Below, piece after piece: positions 33,560 through 45,099 of a stretch of 64,000 nt of DNA. The DNA is from Acanthosepion pharaonis (lineage: Eukaryota; Mollusca; Cephalopoda; Sepiida; Sepiidae), in NCBI GenBank assembly GCA_903632075.3, contig CAHIKZ030000057.1, forward strand, positions 276,001 to 340,000, written 5' to 3'. How positions within the stretch are numbered: position 1 is the first letter of the stretch; every line of letters begins with the position of its first letter. Position numbers and translations under genes: made by a program. Below the pieces are notes generated by a model. It had not been told where the DNA came from, did no database searches, and worked only from the letters and a program-made list of their open reading frames with translations.

Positions 33560-33715
33560 CTAACAGTGATCTCATCTCACAATCTTCACTGTTGCTACAT
33601 ATGTGGCCTCCTTTGTAAATCACTAGCGGGTCTTAAGTGCCACTTACGATTATCGCACAAAATTTTATAACTGAATCTGTTAAGCTGTCGGATCCTCATA
33701 CGTCGAAACGATATA
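33560..33715 (+). pseudogene. LINE 3' end with C2H2-like tail, family 3
   Basis: Plus strand 33575-33663 encodes 'HNLHCCYICGLLCKSLAGLK' then 'CHLRLSHKIL' and stop: a C-x2-C-x12-H-x4-H finger such as closes many LINE-encoded proteins. The untranslated tail continues 'agctgtcggatcctcatacg' and ends in a TA array. The tail word 'cctcatacgtcgaa' is shared with the SINE 3' end at 42905. Confidence 0.65.
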
Positions 33716-33806
33716 TATATATATATATATATATAACACTGGACTCTCCGTCAGCTTATATATATATATATATATATATATAGATAGATAGATAGATAGA
33801 TAGATA
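33711..33806. repeat. (TA)n and (GATA)n arrays
   Basis: TA, a 22-base spacer 'acactggactctccgtcagc', TA again, then GATA. Confidence 0.93.
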
Positions 33807-34860
33807 ACTGTGCTAGTGAGTTCGTATTTCAGTTGCGTCTGCTTATGTTAATTCTACGGACATTGACAAATGCATGAATCCACTTCTCCCTGCACTGATA
33901 CTATCAATATATATCTTACTAAATGTTCAGAAAATAAATCGAATTTTCAAACGGATACTAATATTTGTTGATACTACTTATATATATTGGGGTAAATTGC
34001 CATTAAGTCATGAATCTTCGTGTTCTGTTCAATCGGAAGTATAAGCAAAATCTTCAGGCAACTTTGTTTAAAGAGAATTGTAGTTCATCTGAGAAGTAAA
34101 TCTGCCCAAATAAGACTTATTCCTTTTATGTGCAGTGTACCTTCAGGATCTGAATGATCATTATTCTCCGCAGTTTCCTATTCTAGGTAGACACTAGCAA
34201 TGTTTGTCGATTGCAATTTCTCTTCCCATTTTCCTTAAAACGTTGTTCAAATTCACCTGAAATGTTATTCTTATTATCTTTCGTAGCACCCTATTTCTGT
34301 TGCCTCAAGTTACCGCTTCAATTGTATGGAAATCGTCCAACATTAAAAAAACCCAAAAAACTACAACTTGGTAATTACCATAGATGGTCTCAAACTCGGA
34401 GAAAGATTAGATAGAATTTTGCATGACGATTGTACCTCGAACCACCAAAAAACTTCCAGAGAAAGAATGAATAAATCTCATGAACGATTTCATATTGTTT
34501 AAAATGGAATGTAAAAAATATCATATTCTTAAAACAGCTGTCATAAACACCAATAAATTGCAAGCGAAGTTAAATCTTCTTCAGTTTGGGAAACATGATT
34601 TTCAAGAAATGTAATATATGCAGTATTGCTCTGTTCTTTGAGGTCACGTCTTTTAATAGCTATAACTTTTTCCTAACATGTCCTGATTATCATTACTTTT
34701 CAGATAAAGGCTTTTAAATACCAAAATAATTCATGAAATGATAAGGCGCGCTGTGATCATTGCGTTAATGGTAGATGTATTGATTTAGAGATTGAAAGTT
34801 ACACGGTCTTTTATTGTCAAAGTGCTGGAAGTTGCTGTCGAGCATTTTATAGCAGTAAAC
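33807..34860. other. Unassigned sequence
   Basis: Frame 34211-34414 is short and unmatched. Nothing supported. Confidence 0.4.
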
Positions 34861-34869
34861 AAACTTAAA

Positions 34870-35440
34870 ACCGGTAAACGTTGTAATACCATCACAACAA
34901 AATAAAGATATACAAAAGATAATTATAGACAAGAACTCGAGAAAGTATATCAAAGCCATTGCTAAGGAGCTGAAGTTTTCAAGGCAATCTATCGGAAGCA
35001 TTGTGCATGAGGAAATTTGATACAAGATAACAATTCAATGCTTTCAAGGGCGAAAGATAATCGTCTGATCTATGCAAAACGCTTGTGGAACAAGTTGAAA
35101 CATAAAGGTCATGGAATATTTTATTGCTTTTCCTGATGAGGATAAATTTGCTCGGGATCAAATGGGGAACCAAAGGAATGATGTGCCAACGGGCATGCGC
35201 ATAAGAATTTCAGCTGATGTGATGATTTGGGAAATGGATATCAACGAGAGAGATGTCATGCATACTCAGAGCTTAAGAGCTAATGACGATATGGTGGTGG
35301 CGATGAGTGAAAGGTATTTTATAACAGGGCACTGGTCCTGTTTAAATGCTTAATACGATTTGATTGCTGACCGCTTATCTGGATGGACTACTAATTCATT
35401 CGTAATTATTAAAATGCTCAAAACAGTGCGTTGCATATTT
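34870..35440 (+). pseudogene. Mariner-like transposase relic
   Basis: Plus strand reads 'SRKYIKAIAKELKFSRQSIG' (helix-turn-helix), then after stops 'YFIAFPDEDKFARDQMGNQR' (first catalytic Asp in the DE-x-F motif), then 'MRIRISADVMIWEMDINERD' (the T-V-M-V strand) and 'VMHTQSLRAND'. The order matches mariner-type DDE transposases. Many stops and lost residues; the ends of the element were not found. Confidence 0.65.
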
Positions 35441-38309
35441 AAGAGAAATTAATAAAGTGACGTAAAACTATGTTTTAAACGATATAAAATGAATTTAAGA
35501 ACAGTTCCAAGAAGAAATGAACAGCAGAATAAACTAGCCAAGATTCAGTAAAAATTGAGCAAAACCAAGATTCCCAATCCGATCCACTTGTCGCCGACAA
35601 GAAGAAAATATGATTAGTGAGTTGTCTGAATTTCTTCGTTCCCCGAGAAATTCATTTCAGGAGTCCAAGAAAAGGGTATCTTTTATTGTTTAATTTCCAG
35701 GCTTGAGGTTTGTTTACATTATTCTCTCCATCCAAAACGTGTTCGTTCTTACACATTATTCTAGGCAAAGATGTATTATGAATTTTGTGAATTCCGAAGT
35801 TGTGGGTATGTTTATGTTAATCAGCCAAGATCACATATTTACAGAAAGATATCTAGGATTATTATAAGCAAAGCGATTAACATATGGTTTTTATAACAAG
35901 ATCTCACCAGATTAAGAATGTCGGAGTGGAGAAATTTCATATGTCAATGTCGAATTGTTAGGGGCACTTGTCAATATAAACTCCCTATAACAAGATACTC
36001 ACAGTCGGAAAATCGGCCTATCAAGGAAGGTCGCTAGTTTCTGTGGCCGGAGCAGAAACAAAGATAGACAGATGGAGACGATGCCAAGAGATGTAATCTC
36101 AGAGCAGCCAGGGATTGTTCACAAAACAGGCGTTGTTTAAGAACACACTCACAGTTCCCATAGCTGGGACGAAAACACAGATGCACACATGACAGAAGAA
36201 TTGAGTGAGAATAAACGGGCTTGTTATTACCTTAAAGAATTAAGTAACATTTCTCGAATTATCATCCTGCAGTAGAGAACTTGATTTTGAAGCAGATAAT
36301 AGAAACATTTCAATCCACCAGTTCTTTCTTTATATTCAATAAACCTTTTTATTGGAGTTATCAAATGTATTGTGAATTTTATCGAATGAGCCTAATTGGA
36401 TGTATAGCCACAAATATTATCCCGGACACAGAAAAAAATTACGCAATATTATCTGTGGTACGCACCTTACAGACAGGGGCGTCTAAACTAGACTTCGGTG
36501 TCAATCCCCAATATAGTAAGATTTTGGTGAAATCAAACCTATCGAAACGACATACAGGTCCCTCTTGAAGAAAAGAAATGCTGATCCTGCGTAAGATCGG
36601 TATTACTCAAAAAGCTACGAGCTAAAGAACAGTGGAGGGAGATGAAGATGTTGAAAAGAGACGGAGATGGAGAGACGGTGAATAGAAATCGCTATGTCCG
36701 TAGAGAAGTGATTGATAGAGATAAGGGTTACACACGGATAGAGCGCGAACAAAGCCTGGCTGTATAGCTGCTAGCAAGATTCTGCGCTTTCTAAGGTCGT
36801 CGACCAAAGAATGGATGAGTTACAGACTCCAAAATCAAATCAACCCAAACATGTGGCCTCCGAGCTTATCATTACCTGAACAAGTTGAACTGATACGCAT
36901 GGGGTGTAGTTGAAAGGGAAGACAGATAAAAATCTCGAAGTCCACCATAACTAATACGATGTTCAAATAGATAATCTGCTTCTTCTATGTCAACTTTTTA
37001 AACCTCGTATTGAATCATTTATAGCTTAGGCCACTTAATTTTATTTATAAAGGAAAACGTCGCTAGAGGACGCACATTAAGTCTATAAATATGGAATTAT
37101 GTTCTTAGACATTCTCTTTACTCTTTCACAACTCCGGCTATAAGATGTAGTCGCAAATGGGAAAAAGCGTCCCCTACTGGAGAACGTTAACTTCACTTTC
37201 AATGTTATACTTTTCTCTATGTCTTCACTTACACACATTCTACAAACATATATTTTCTAATTAAAATGTTTTCTTTGTAATTCGACTTTAATTTTTTTTC
37301 TTTTATTGTCATTGTAATTATTCTGTTAATTCATAAATTGTCGTTTGTTTTATATACTGTTTTGTGTTATTCATTTATTATTCGGATTCACATTCGAGTC
37401 CACAATAATTGTTACGGGAAAAATATACCAGAAGATATGTGTTTTCCACACAGACATCGACGTAAAGAGTATATTCATTAATTATATGCATCAAGAAGCC
37501 TCTCAAGTTTATTCAAACACGTTTTTATCTGAAATGAAACTATTTTGATATGAGTTATGCGTCTTTTAATAAATTTGTGAAAATGTCCTCAAAGAACTGA
37601 GCAAAACAATCGAATATAGAATATTGTCTCGTATGTCAAAAAAACATTAGATAAAGAGTTTAAAAGTATTTCAAAATTTAAAAAAGTCGAGTAATACCTA
37701 AATTTTATATGCAACGCTGGTCTTTATAAAGATCGGAAGTATAGCCAAAAGTGTAAGATTTGAAACAATTATATAATATCATATGGTACGTCCTTTTCTC
37801 CAGAAACATCTACCAATCTTTTAAAGACATCTTCACTCAGTAATTTAATCAAACGTGTATTTATCGTGAAGACTTTCTCATGGGTCTAATACTGGAAATG
37901 GAATTCAGGTCAAAAGTAAGCGTCCACATAGTATTATTGCAATTCAATGTGTTTCAGCTGCCTGTTTTAATTAATGTCCGTCATTGAAAACATACTGTCC
38001 GGAACCTAGCCGTTGAGAAATTTGCAACAGAAGAATATGTGTTTTCTTTGTAATAGGCCCAATGAGTTGCATCCATGATGTGTAAAAAAATTGAAATAAT
38101 TATCCAGCCTGAGGAATGCCCATAAACCAACGTATGTTAAGCAGTCGTAATTAAACTCGGAGGCGGTTGCGTCTCCACGACATTGCACCTGCGTCCTCTG
38201 CATTCTTTCATCACATTTGAACACATCGCCACACCGAACTTTGTCATCACATTTCAAATTAAGAAATGGTTAATTTGCTTCAATTTGCTTCAATTAAAAA
38301 TTCCATTAG

Positions 38310-38311
<2 letters not shown>
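35441..38311. other. Longest stretch without recognised repeats
   Basis: About 2.9 kb with few microsatellites. 35956-36260 is less AT-rich and has a TATA-like 'caatataaact' (35972) and 'aataaa' (36211), so a decayed LTR is possible but no paired ends were found. Frames at 36281-36568 and 37345-37548 have no recognisable domain. I cannot support a host exon. Confidence 0.4.

Positions 38312-38358
<47 letters not shown>
38312..38358. repeat. (TA)n microsatellite, left flank of PLE dimer
   Basis: About 46 bases of pure TA directly before 'gcatgtttcgtt'. Confidence 0.95.
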
Positions 38359-38361
<3 letters not shown>

Positions 38362-39616
38362 TGTTTCGTTAAAAACGACAGACAAGGTACTACAGTTGAG
38401 CTTTTTATTTAATTTTTCTTGTGTTCTGACAAGAGCTTTCTTTTCTGGACAAAGAGGGTGTAAGAACTGTCCGAATGTTTTGCATTTTCGAGCGCTTTCG
38501 GCTATACTTTTAGCCATTATCAAGGATGGTTCAATGATGGATATTCATTATCAAGTAGAGTGTGTGATCTATGTATGTCCAGTGTGTGGTAGTGATGTTT
38601 TAGTTTCCGAATACAGTTAGCACATTGTGGCCTTGTTCATAATTGATATTGTTAAGAGTTGGCTTTTTTTTTTTATTATTAGAGCTTCCATTATTTTTAG
38701 TCTTTTTTGCAAGTGGATGCAGTTAATATATTAGTGTTTTTTCTACTAGTATGTTCCCTAATAGTGTCAGGTAAATCTGAGTGTGTGTTTAAATGTGTTC
38801 TGATGGAACTGTGATCAGATAGGTGTAATGTAAGACGTCTGGATAAAATGTGGTTGTGTAGCCGATGTAATTATTTATGAGTCTGGTTTGGTGAGAACGC
38901 AGTTCCTTAAAGGGCATTTGAACTCATAGATAATGTTCGCTCTTTGTAATTTTGACTTCGTTGGTGTGTTGTTATTTTTGAGGATAAGGTTGGCCGTCTT
39001 AAATTTTTTATAATAGATAATAAGTTTGATTTTTTATCGGGTCAATATTTTTTTATATATTATTAAGAAATATATATAATACATTTATAAAGAAATATAC
39101 TTTTCTACTCATAAATAATTACATCGGAACATGTTTATCCAGACGTCTTACATTACATATTGATCACAGTTCCATCAGAACACATTTAAACATACACTCA
39201 GATTTACCTGACACTATTAGGAACATACTATAGAAAACACTAATATATTAACTGCATCCATAGAAAAAAAAAGACTAAAATAATGGAAGCTCTAATAAAA
39301 AAAAGAAAAGCCAACTCTTAACAATATCAATTATGAACAAGGCCACAATGTGCTAACTGTATTCGGAAACTAAAACATCACTACCACACACTGAATATAC
39401 ATAGAACACACACTCTACTTGATAATGAATATCCATCATTGAACCATCCTTGATAATGGCTAAAAGTATAGCTGAAAGCGCTCGGAAAAAACAGAACATT
39501 CGGACAGTTCTTACATACTCTTTGTCCAGAAAAGAAAGCTCTTGTCAGAACACAAGAAAAATTAAAATAAAAAGCTCAACTGTAGTACTTTTGTCTGTCG
39601 TTTTAACGAAACATGC
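38359..39616. mobile_element. Penelope-like element fold-back dimer
   Basis: 38359-38882 is the reverse complement of 39108-39616 with high identity over about 510 bases (arms begin 'gcatgtttcgttaaaa' and end 'aacgaaacatgc'). Each arm holds the family terminal repeat ('gagcgctttcggctatac') and the last part of the PLE coding region. The spacer 38883-39107 continues the left copy: minus strand encodes 'NIIYEFKCPL' (38913-38936) and, one frame over, 'LINNYIGYTTT' (38860-38885), then 'SRRLTLHLSDHSSIRTHLN'. These are the GIY and YIG strands and the following helix of a GIY-YIG endonuclease. TA arrays close both outer sides. Confidence 0.85.
38640..38940 (-). pseudogene. GIY-YIG endonuclease domain of Penelope-like element
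   Basis: Minus strand from 38936 gives the strand 'IIYEFKC', then 'YIGYTTT' and 'RRLTLHLSDHSSIRTHLNTH', followed by a polar tail to a stop near 38640. GIY-YIG nucleases nick the target DNA for PLE insertion. One frameshift separates the first strand from the second. The plus strand copy in the right arm (39108 onward) starts at the YIG-side strand, so it lacks the first strand. Confidence 0.75.
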
Positions 39617-39646
39617 ATAAAGGAAGGATTATGCCTAATATAATAT

Positions 39647-39647
<1 letters not shown>

Positions 39648-39688
<41 letters not shown>

Positions 39689-39690
39689 AT
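39648..39690. repeat. (TA)n microsatellite, right flank of PLE dimer
   Basis: About 36 bases of TA, 30 bases after the right arm. Confidence 0.95.
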
Positions 39691-40540
39691 ACATGTTTCA
39701 TTAAATAATATAGACAAATTTTGTCGATTTATCTTATGTAAATTCTTTTTATATCGTCTGATAAGATTAATAAGATTGTCATTAAAAGACGAAAGTAAAT
39801 CACAATGTTGATACATATTTTTTAATCCTATCTCAGTTTTTGGCTTACATAAGCCATTATCAAATATGACAATTACATTACAATATATTAAGCAATATAC
39901 GGACAAAACAGTGATGGGAGTCTCTTTCTGTTTACATGGAAGTGTGACACCATTTAAGGGCACGAAAAGAAAAAAGGAAAAAAAAAAGAAAGGAGAAGAG
40001 AAAGGAAAGATAGGAAAAGAGAGGCGAGACTTAAGCTTAGATGATAAAAGAAGCCACCCACGGCCTGGGACATTGACAATGTTATTTTGATAAGTTGCAA
40101 ATGGCGAAAGAAAATCGACTATGTTCTGGTGGCGGACTTGTGTTATCGGGGATAGATAACAGCCACTTAATGCTGGCGAACATCTAATTAACAAACCACA
40201 GACCGTCTAGCTAAAAACTCCGAGACAATTCGACAATGTTATTTTGATAATGGAAAAAATGGTGAAAATTCTGACCACCAGTGTCTTAGAACTGTCTGAC
40301 AAAGAACAGGTGAATACGGAATACAATATTGTCGGGAGAGGATTTAATAGGTCGTCTGCTAACCGCACACGAAGCCAACCCTGGGTCACGTCTTGGCCGT
40401 TTTGACAAGACATCTATGGGTGCTAGAATTTGGTTGTGATAATAAATCTATGTTATCAGAAATTGGCACCAAGAATACAAATACGGCTAGAACAATGGAA
40501 CTGTTTTCTCGAGACGACGGTTGACTGTGTTTCGCTGGAC
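39691..40540. other. Possible second PLE-type end, otherwise unassigned
   Basis: 39835-39870 ('tttttggcttacataagcca' then 'ttatcaaatatg') resembles the 'tagccattatcaagg' word of PLE ends. 'gacaatgttattttgataa' occurs twice (40074 and 40231). 39960-40025 is a purine-rich run. No gene. Confidence 0.35.
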
Positions 40541-41985
40541 GACTACCCCACTTGATAATTGGCATTGATAGATCCCAGGTGACATTGGGGGATGAGAGCT
40601 GCGATTAAGGAAAGAAAAGGAAAAGAAAAAGATAATTTTTTTTTGCAAGATATTTTTTTTTTCTAAAACAAAGCTAGCCGGATCACACCCACCCGGTTGG
40701 ACGTTATTGGCCGAATGACAACGAGGGCCAAGAGGAGGTGATCACGTGACGCAAGGGGGGGATCCGCCGCCCATTTAGAGGACAGGTATGAGAAGTTGCT
40801 ACGGAGAAGTGGGGGGGAACCGTTGAAGCCCCTCTGAAATATGGTGAGATATCCATATGTGAATAAGAGAAGGTGGGAGTAATAGAAGACTTTCAAAAAT
40901 GGAAAGGAGTGGAAAATTCCTAACCAAAAATAAAAGAAGTGGATATGGATTTAGAATTGTCGAGGAACCTCCAACCCCGACAAACCCACCCCGGTTTTGG
41001 TCGGCGTCCATATAAGCAAGGTCGCAGCGAGCAAAAATGAGTCCAGTCCAGAGTTGAGTTGAGTTCAGTTCAGTTCAGAGGAGTTCAATCCAAAGTGCTC
41101 AGTTGAAGCAGGCCTCGCATCAGCTGACTAAGATTCGCGCAACTTCTGAACTCATCTTCAATCCAAGAACAATTTATTTTGAAGAGCGACTTAGATCCAT
41201 ACCACCAAAATAAGTTTTTCGACTATCGCCTGAAGACACACCAAGAACCAATTTCTTAAAGAACAGATAACTTAAGATGTTAAAACTCACCTAACTAAAA
41301 CAACGTGTCACAATCCATATAGCGGGTTGGGAGATAGACGCAGTCCTATGTATCCAGCAACCAGATATAAAGTATTGTTATCCTTTTTTTGATACCTTGA
41401 ACTTTTGAGTTATCATTTTATTTTCTTTTATGCATATTTGTGCGATGCCACCCTCGTTTGAACTCAATTTGCATTACAGCCCCAACGACTGATTGATTTC
41501 GTCTGCCTAAGATCAATTCACAACGTGGGTAGGCAGACTGGAGATCAACGCAGTTACTTTGGTAACCAGACGTTGGAAGCGAGTTGGGAACGACGAGGCT
41601 GATATCGAATCTAACCAGATTCCGATCCGAATCACCAAAAGGTTAGAACGTCACATTTGGGTGCCGCGACCAATACCAAGCCAGTTGATCGTCACAGGAC
41701 GGGACAACACGACTGATGCAGACAGGCGGACGTCACGTTTGGAGCAGCGACACCCGAACGAAGCAGCGAGGAGCGAGTGAAGTCTGTGGAGAGGGACGTC
41801 ACAGAAGATTTCCCAGCAACGACAAACTCGTGCATATAAGACGCTGGAAGCGAAAATCGCACCACAGTTCATGACGTCACACATGACCACGCGAGGGTGA
41901 AAACGTGAAGTATTAATTATGGGAAGCCGTTGGTATAAACCAATTGTGAGTTTGGGCAGGGATTCTTCTTTTATAGAAGTCTTAG
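40541..41985 (+). other. GC-richer block, possible decayed LTR element
   Basis: Clearly richer in G and C than its surroundings. It contains 'gtcggcgtccatataagc' (TATA-like, 41003), a GTTGAGTT/GTTCAGTTC repeated run (41050-41095), and 'tgggtgccgcgacc' at 41658, which resembles a tRNA-His-type primer binding site with one extra base. No LTR boundaries or coding frames could be fixed, so this remains a suggestion. Frames 41559-41780 and 41651-41998 overlap and are unmatched. Confidence 0.3.
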
Positions 41986-41988
41986 AAA

Positions 41989-42374
41989 CGACTGACAAGG
42001 TGTAGTGCTTGAGATTTGATATAATTTCTCATGTGTCCGTATAATCCATTTCTTTTCAGGACTTCAGTGATATAAAGATTTCTCCGAGTGTTTTCCAAGA
42101 AGTTCTGACTATAATTTTAGACATTATCAAGTATGATTTCAAGTAAATATATAGATTGTTTTATGGACGTATCTAAAGTTATAGATTCAGTTAAAAATAA
42201 AATACATCGTTGGTAATGTCTAAAAGTATAACCGAAAGCGCTCGGAAAACCATTCTAATAATTTTGAAATAATTAATGCCTTTAAAAAAAAAATATACGA
42301 ACACAACAGAAATTACTAAAAAAATCTCAACCATTGCATCTTGTCAGTCATTTTTAACGAAACCTGCATATCCT
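41989..42374. mobile_element. Penelope-like element terminal repeats, inverted pair
   Basis: 41989-42146 and 42203-42374 are inverted versions of one repeat ('gactgacaaggtg' against 'cttgtcagtc'; 'cttgagattt' against 'aaatctcaa'; 'tttagacattatcaa' against 'ggtaatgtctaaa'). The right arm has the family word 'ccgaaagcgctcggaaaa'. Spacer only about 55 bases; no coding part. Confidence 0.68.
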
Positions 42375-42484
42375 GCTTCCACTAACCTTACAGATGTGAA
42401 CACCGGGGTTGAAAAGACCGGCGACTACTTTCGTCATCTGCCGAAATAGCCTATTCCCCATATGTGTTAAAAGGATTTGTATGA

Positions 42485-42485
42485 T

Positions 42486-42520
<35 letters not shown>

Positions 42521-42554
42521 TAGGAGGACTAATGGATATATATATATATATATA
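42485..42554. repeat. (TA)n split by a duplicated SINE start
   Basis: 'taggaggactaatgg' stands at 42521 and again at 42555 with TA before each, so the first bases of the SINE were duplicated with the array. Confidence 0.85.
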
Positions 42555-42937
42555 TTAGGAGGACTAATGGATAGCGGCTTGGACAGCGGAATCGCAGCGC
42601 CGAGTTCGAATTCCAGTCGAATCCATTACATTCTCTTACATGCTAATACCTTCTTCTTCTCCCTCCAGCTAAGGGTAAAATAGCAGGACAGACTGGGATC
42701 TATAGCCTTGGATGGCAACTGGTCTAGGAGAAGAACAACTCTGAATTCAAAACCTGCGGAGGGTCGTTTGGGAACCTTGTGGCACTTAGTGCACCAGGTC
42801 TCTGTATTCGTCCCTTAAAAAAGTGTGGATGGTGCTTCACCACTATAATCAAATCTCATGTGCCGTTGTCGGGCTGTCGGTTTCCTGGGAACTGTTCTGC
42901 TTGACCCTCATACGTCGAATACGATGTGAGAGTCGAT

Positions 42938-42945
<8 letters not shown>
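42555..42945 (+). mobile_element. tRNA-derived SINE, most complete copy
   Basis: The head resembles a tRNA: A-box-like 'tagcggcttggac' (42567) and B-box 'gagttcgaattccag' (42602), as used by RNA polymerase III. The body includes 'ttctccctccagctaaggg' and 'gccttggatggcaactgg'. The tail 'ccctcatacgtcgaatacga' (42906) leads into (TA)n. Copies on the opposite strand lie at 46150, 57150, 62525 and 63210. Not a working tRNA: the stem arms do not pair over the expected length. Confidence 0.8.

Positions 42946-43008
<63 letters not shown>
42942..43008. repeat. (TA)n microsatellite
   Basis: About 66 bases of TA directly following the SINE tail. Confidence 0.95.
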
Positions 43009-43010
<2 letters not shown>

Positions 43011-43056
43011 GGAGAGTTTATAGTTGTCCCAACGAGAGAAAAAGGGTCTATTTTAA

Positions 43057-43676
43057 AGAGAAGAGCGAAGCCGCAAACGTTTTTGGTTTTAATGTGGATT
43101 TTTTTAATATAATATTAAAATTTTTGTAGGCCTCCAGGAAACTCTACTCAACACAGTAAAACGGAGATAAATAGCATAGTTTGGACACATTACGAGGCAC
43201 GACAGCCTGTACAAGACCATCATGAAAGGCACCGTTGAAGGTAGACTTAGGAGAGGAAGCAAACGGAAAAGCTGTTTTGACAATGTCAAACAATGGACAG
43301 GTATGACTATATCGGAATTTCTGATGACTGCTGTTATGCAAAAGTGTGGCTTCTGCATTCGGATCCTCCCTACGATTACAAAAGTCAAGTTGATGATGAT
43401 TATACTTTATTTTTCATATTTTGCTACATGGTTTCGTGTCTTGAGACCTTCCTCCGGTGAAGAACGGTTATTTCCATATATTATTTTAAGAACTACTACA
43501 CACATAAGGCAATGGTTAAACATCGGAAAACTTAAGGAAAAACAAATTACTTTAAATAATATATGGACATAACCACTCTTCGGCTGATGAAGTTTGCAAG
43601 ACTCGAAACCCGTGCGGCAAAATATGGAAAATAAAGTATAATATTTATAATAAAAACATTTGCGGCTTCTCTCTTC
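43057..43676. repeat. Nested inverted repeats around the LINE 3' end
   Basis: Outer arms 43057-43084 and 43652-43676 ('gcgaagccgcaaacgttttt' against 'aaaaacatttgcggcttctc'). Inner arms 43401-43448 and 43596-43640 ('tatactttatttttcatatt' against 'aatatggaaaataaagtata'). The inner pair brackets 'cttcggctgatgaagtttgc', a PLE-like end word. The LINE piece lies between the left outer and left inner arms. Confidence 0.7.
43150..43400 (+). pseudogene. LINE 3' end, family 4
   Basis: Plus frame reads 'SLYKTIMKGTVEGRLRRGSK' then 'CFDNVKQWTGMTISEFLM', the closing part of a widespread LINE open reading frame ('GH-x-RHDSL-x-KTI-x-G... W-DN-x-WTGM'). It ends in a 'gatgatgat' stretch (43391), a usual 3' tail of this class. 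Only the last 80 codons remain. Confidence 0.75.
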
Positions 43677-43680
43677 CATG

Positions 43681-44005
43681 TATATATTATTTAAATGGCT
43701 GCATATGTTTCGGTGTAAATTATACCGACCGGCCTGTTTATTCATTAGTCGAAATAAAGCCAATGTACCTTCCAGATGTTGTTGAACATATATCCCTGGT
43801 GAGTCTCTGCGTCCTTTTAAATCAATCAACCACGGAAAACTATCACAGTAAAGCAAAGTTCAATTACTTTATAGAAATGCTATTACTTAGATCGCTCGAA
43901 GTCGGTATATACCTCTTTCTATTTTCATTAACCGAATGTAAACAAAGTAATTACTAAGTAATTAATGTACTTTAAAATGACAGATTATAAATTATCCATT
44001 AATAC

Positions 44006-44051
<46 letters not shown>

Positions 44052-44469
44052 TGTATGTAAAGATAGATAGTTTTATGGTATACTATTGTTAAATAATAGT
44101 TTGATAAGATTATTATTTAATGTCAGTGTATTTTTGGCTCAATCCTTCTGAAGCTGACCTTTAAGGTCAGATGGTTGGCAAAATAAGGAAGTCCATTTTG
44201 ATTGGCTGAGCATAACATGGAATTGAGTTATAGATTAAGGTTTCTCGAGAGTTGTTCTTCAGATTGCGTTTATGCAAACCCCCTCCACAGTGGGGAAGTG
44301 TCTTTCGATTGTTGGCTGTTACACGTCAAATGAAATGGATGTGTGAGATTTTCGTATTTGGAAGCGTCTCCAAAATAGGGAGTTCTAGCAACTCCTATTT
44401 GATAGAAAATGTATCCGTCGACGTGGTTAATAAAATAATAGTTAAGTTAAAAGTTCTCTTTTTTGATGC
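43681..44469. other. Unassigned, with TA array
   Basis: TA at 44010-44048. 44190-44440 is somewhat GC-richer, with frame 44252-44473 that I do not recognise. Confidence 0.4.
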
Positions 44470-44607
44470 TTAGTTATTTTAGCAATACTTAAAACTAGGT
44501 ACATTAAACTTTATAACACTTTTTACAGATTATTTCTATCGCAAATACAAATAAAGTTATAAATTTTTTAAAGTTCACACCAAATTTATGGATACCTTGT
44601 ATTTATT
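44470..44607. repeat. Partial second copy of the mariner-derived MITE
   Basis: 'aatacttaaaactaggtaca' to 'actttataacactttttaca' matches 30345-30392, then joins directly to the inverted other end. A deletion of most of the interior. Confidence 0.65.
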
Positions 44608-45038
44608 TTATAACAGACTTTTGTATTGCATTAATTAGCTTCTTGATGTTAAGTTGAATTTTATCAAGGAATATATGTATGTATGATTTGTAAAAAACTC
44701 TATGTGCATATATGTTTGTATTTATGTATGAATGTATGATGGTGTAAAATCTGTTAGCATAAAGAGATAGACTTTTAGATCTACATCTGTTGAGGTTAAA
44801 TATATTTCAAACAAACTGATATCCATAAATTCAATCACAGGCATTCACATATAATTCAATGACGAATATATTTCGCTCGGGGATTATAATCAAAAATACA
44901 TTCGACTTCTCGCAAGCAAAAATAAAACCTCAGTTATTAAATAAAATGAATCTATCTAGACATAGGAACGCCACAGATTATTTGTAAAAACCATTAACAG
45001 GTTTGTCTTATTCGCCATCTATTTTATTTTCTTCAAAG

Positions 45039-45099
<61 letters not shown>

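Noticed and set aside
38183..38620. A 145-codon plus-strand open frame
   Set aside because: It reads through a TA array into the PLE terminal repeat on the wrong strand.
39562..40194. A 210-codon minus-strand open frame
   Set aside because: It crosses a TA array and joins parts of the PLE arm with unrelated sequence. The Ser/Phe/Pro-rich piece comes from a purine-rich run read on the opposite strand.
40541..41985. Full LTR retrotransposon start with primer binding site
   Set aside because: The PBS-like word is suggestive, but I could not find paired LTR ends, a target duplication or any Gag frame. Kept only as a weak composition note.
42555..42630. A tRNA gene
   Set aside because: A- and B-box words are present, but the acceptor and anticodon stems do not pair and the same head occurs in several diverged copies with a common body. 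It is a SINE.
43407..43856. A 149-codon minus-strand open frame
   Set aside because: It spans the inner inverted repeats and shows no domain. The plus frame 43222-43572 in the same place is the LINE tail running on into noise.
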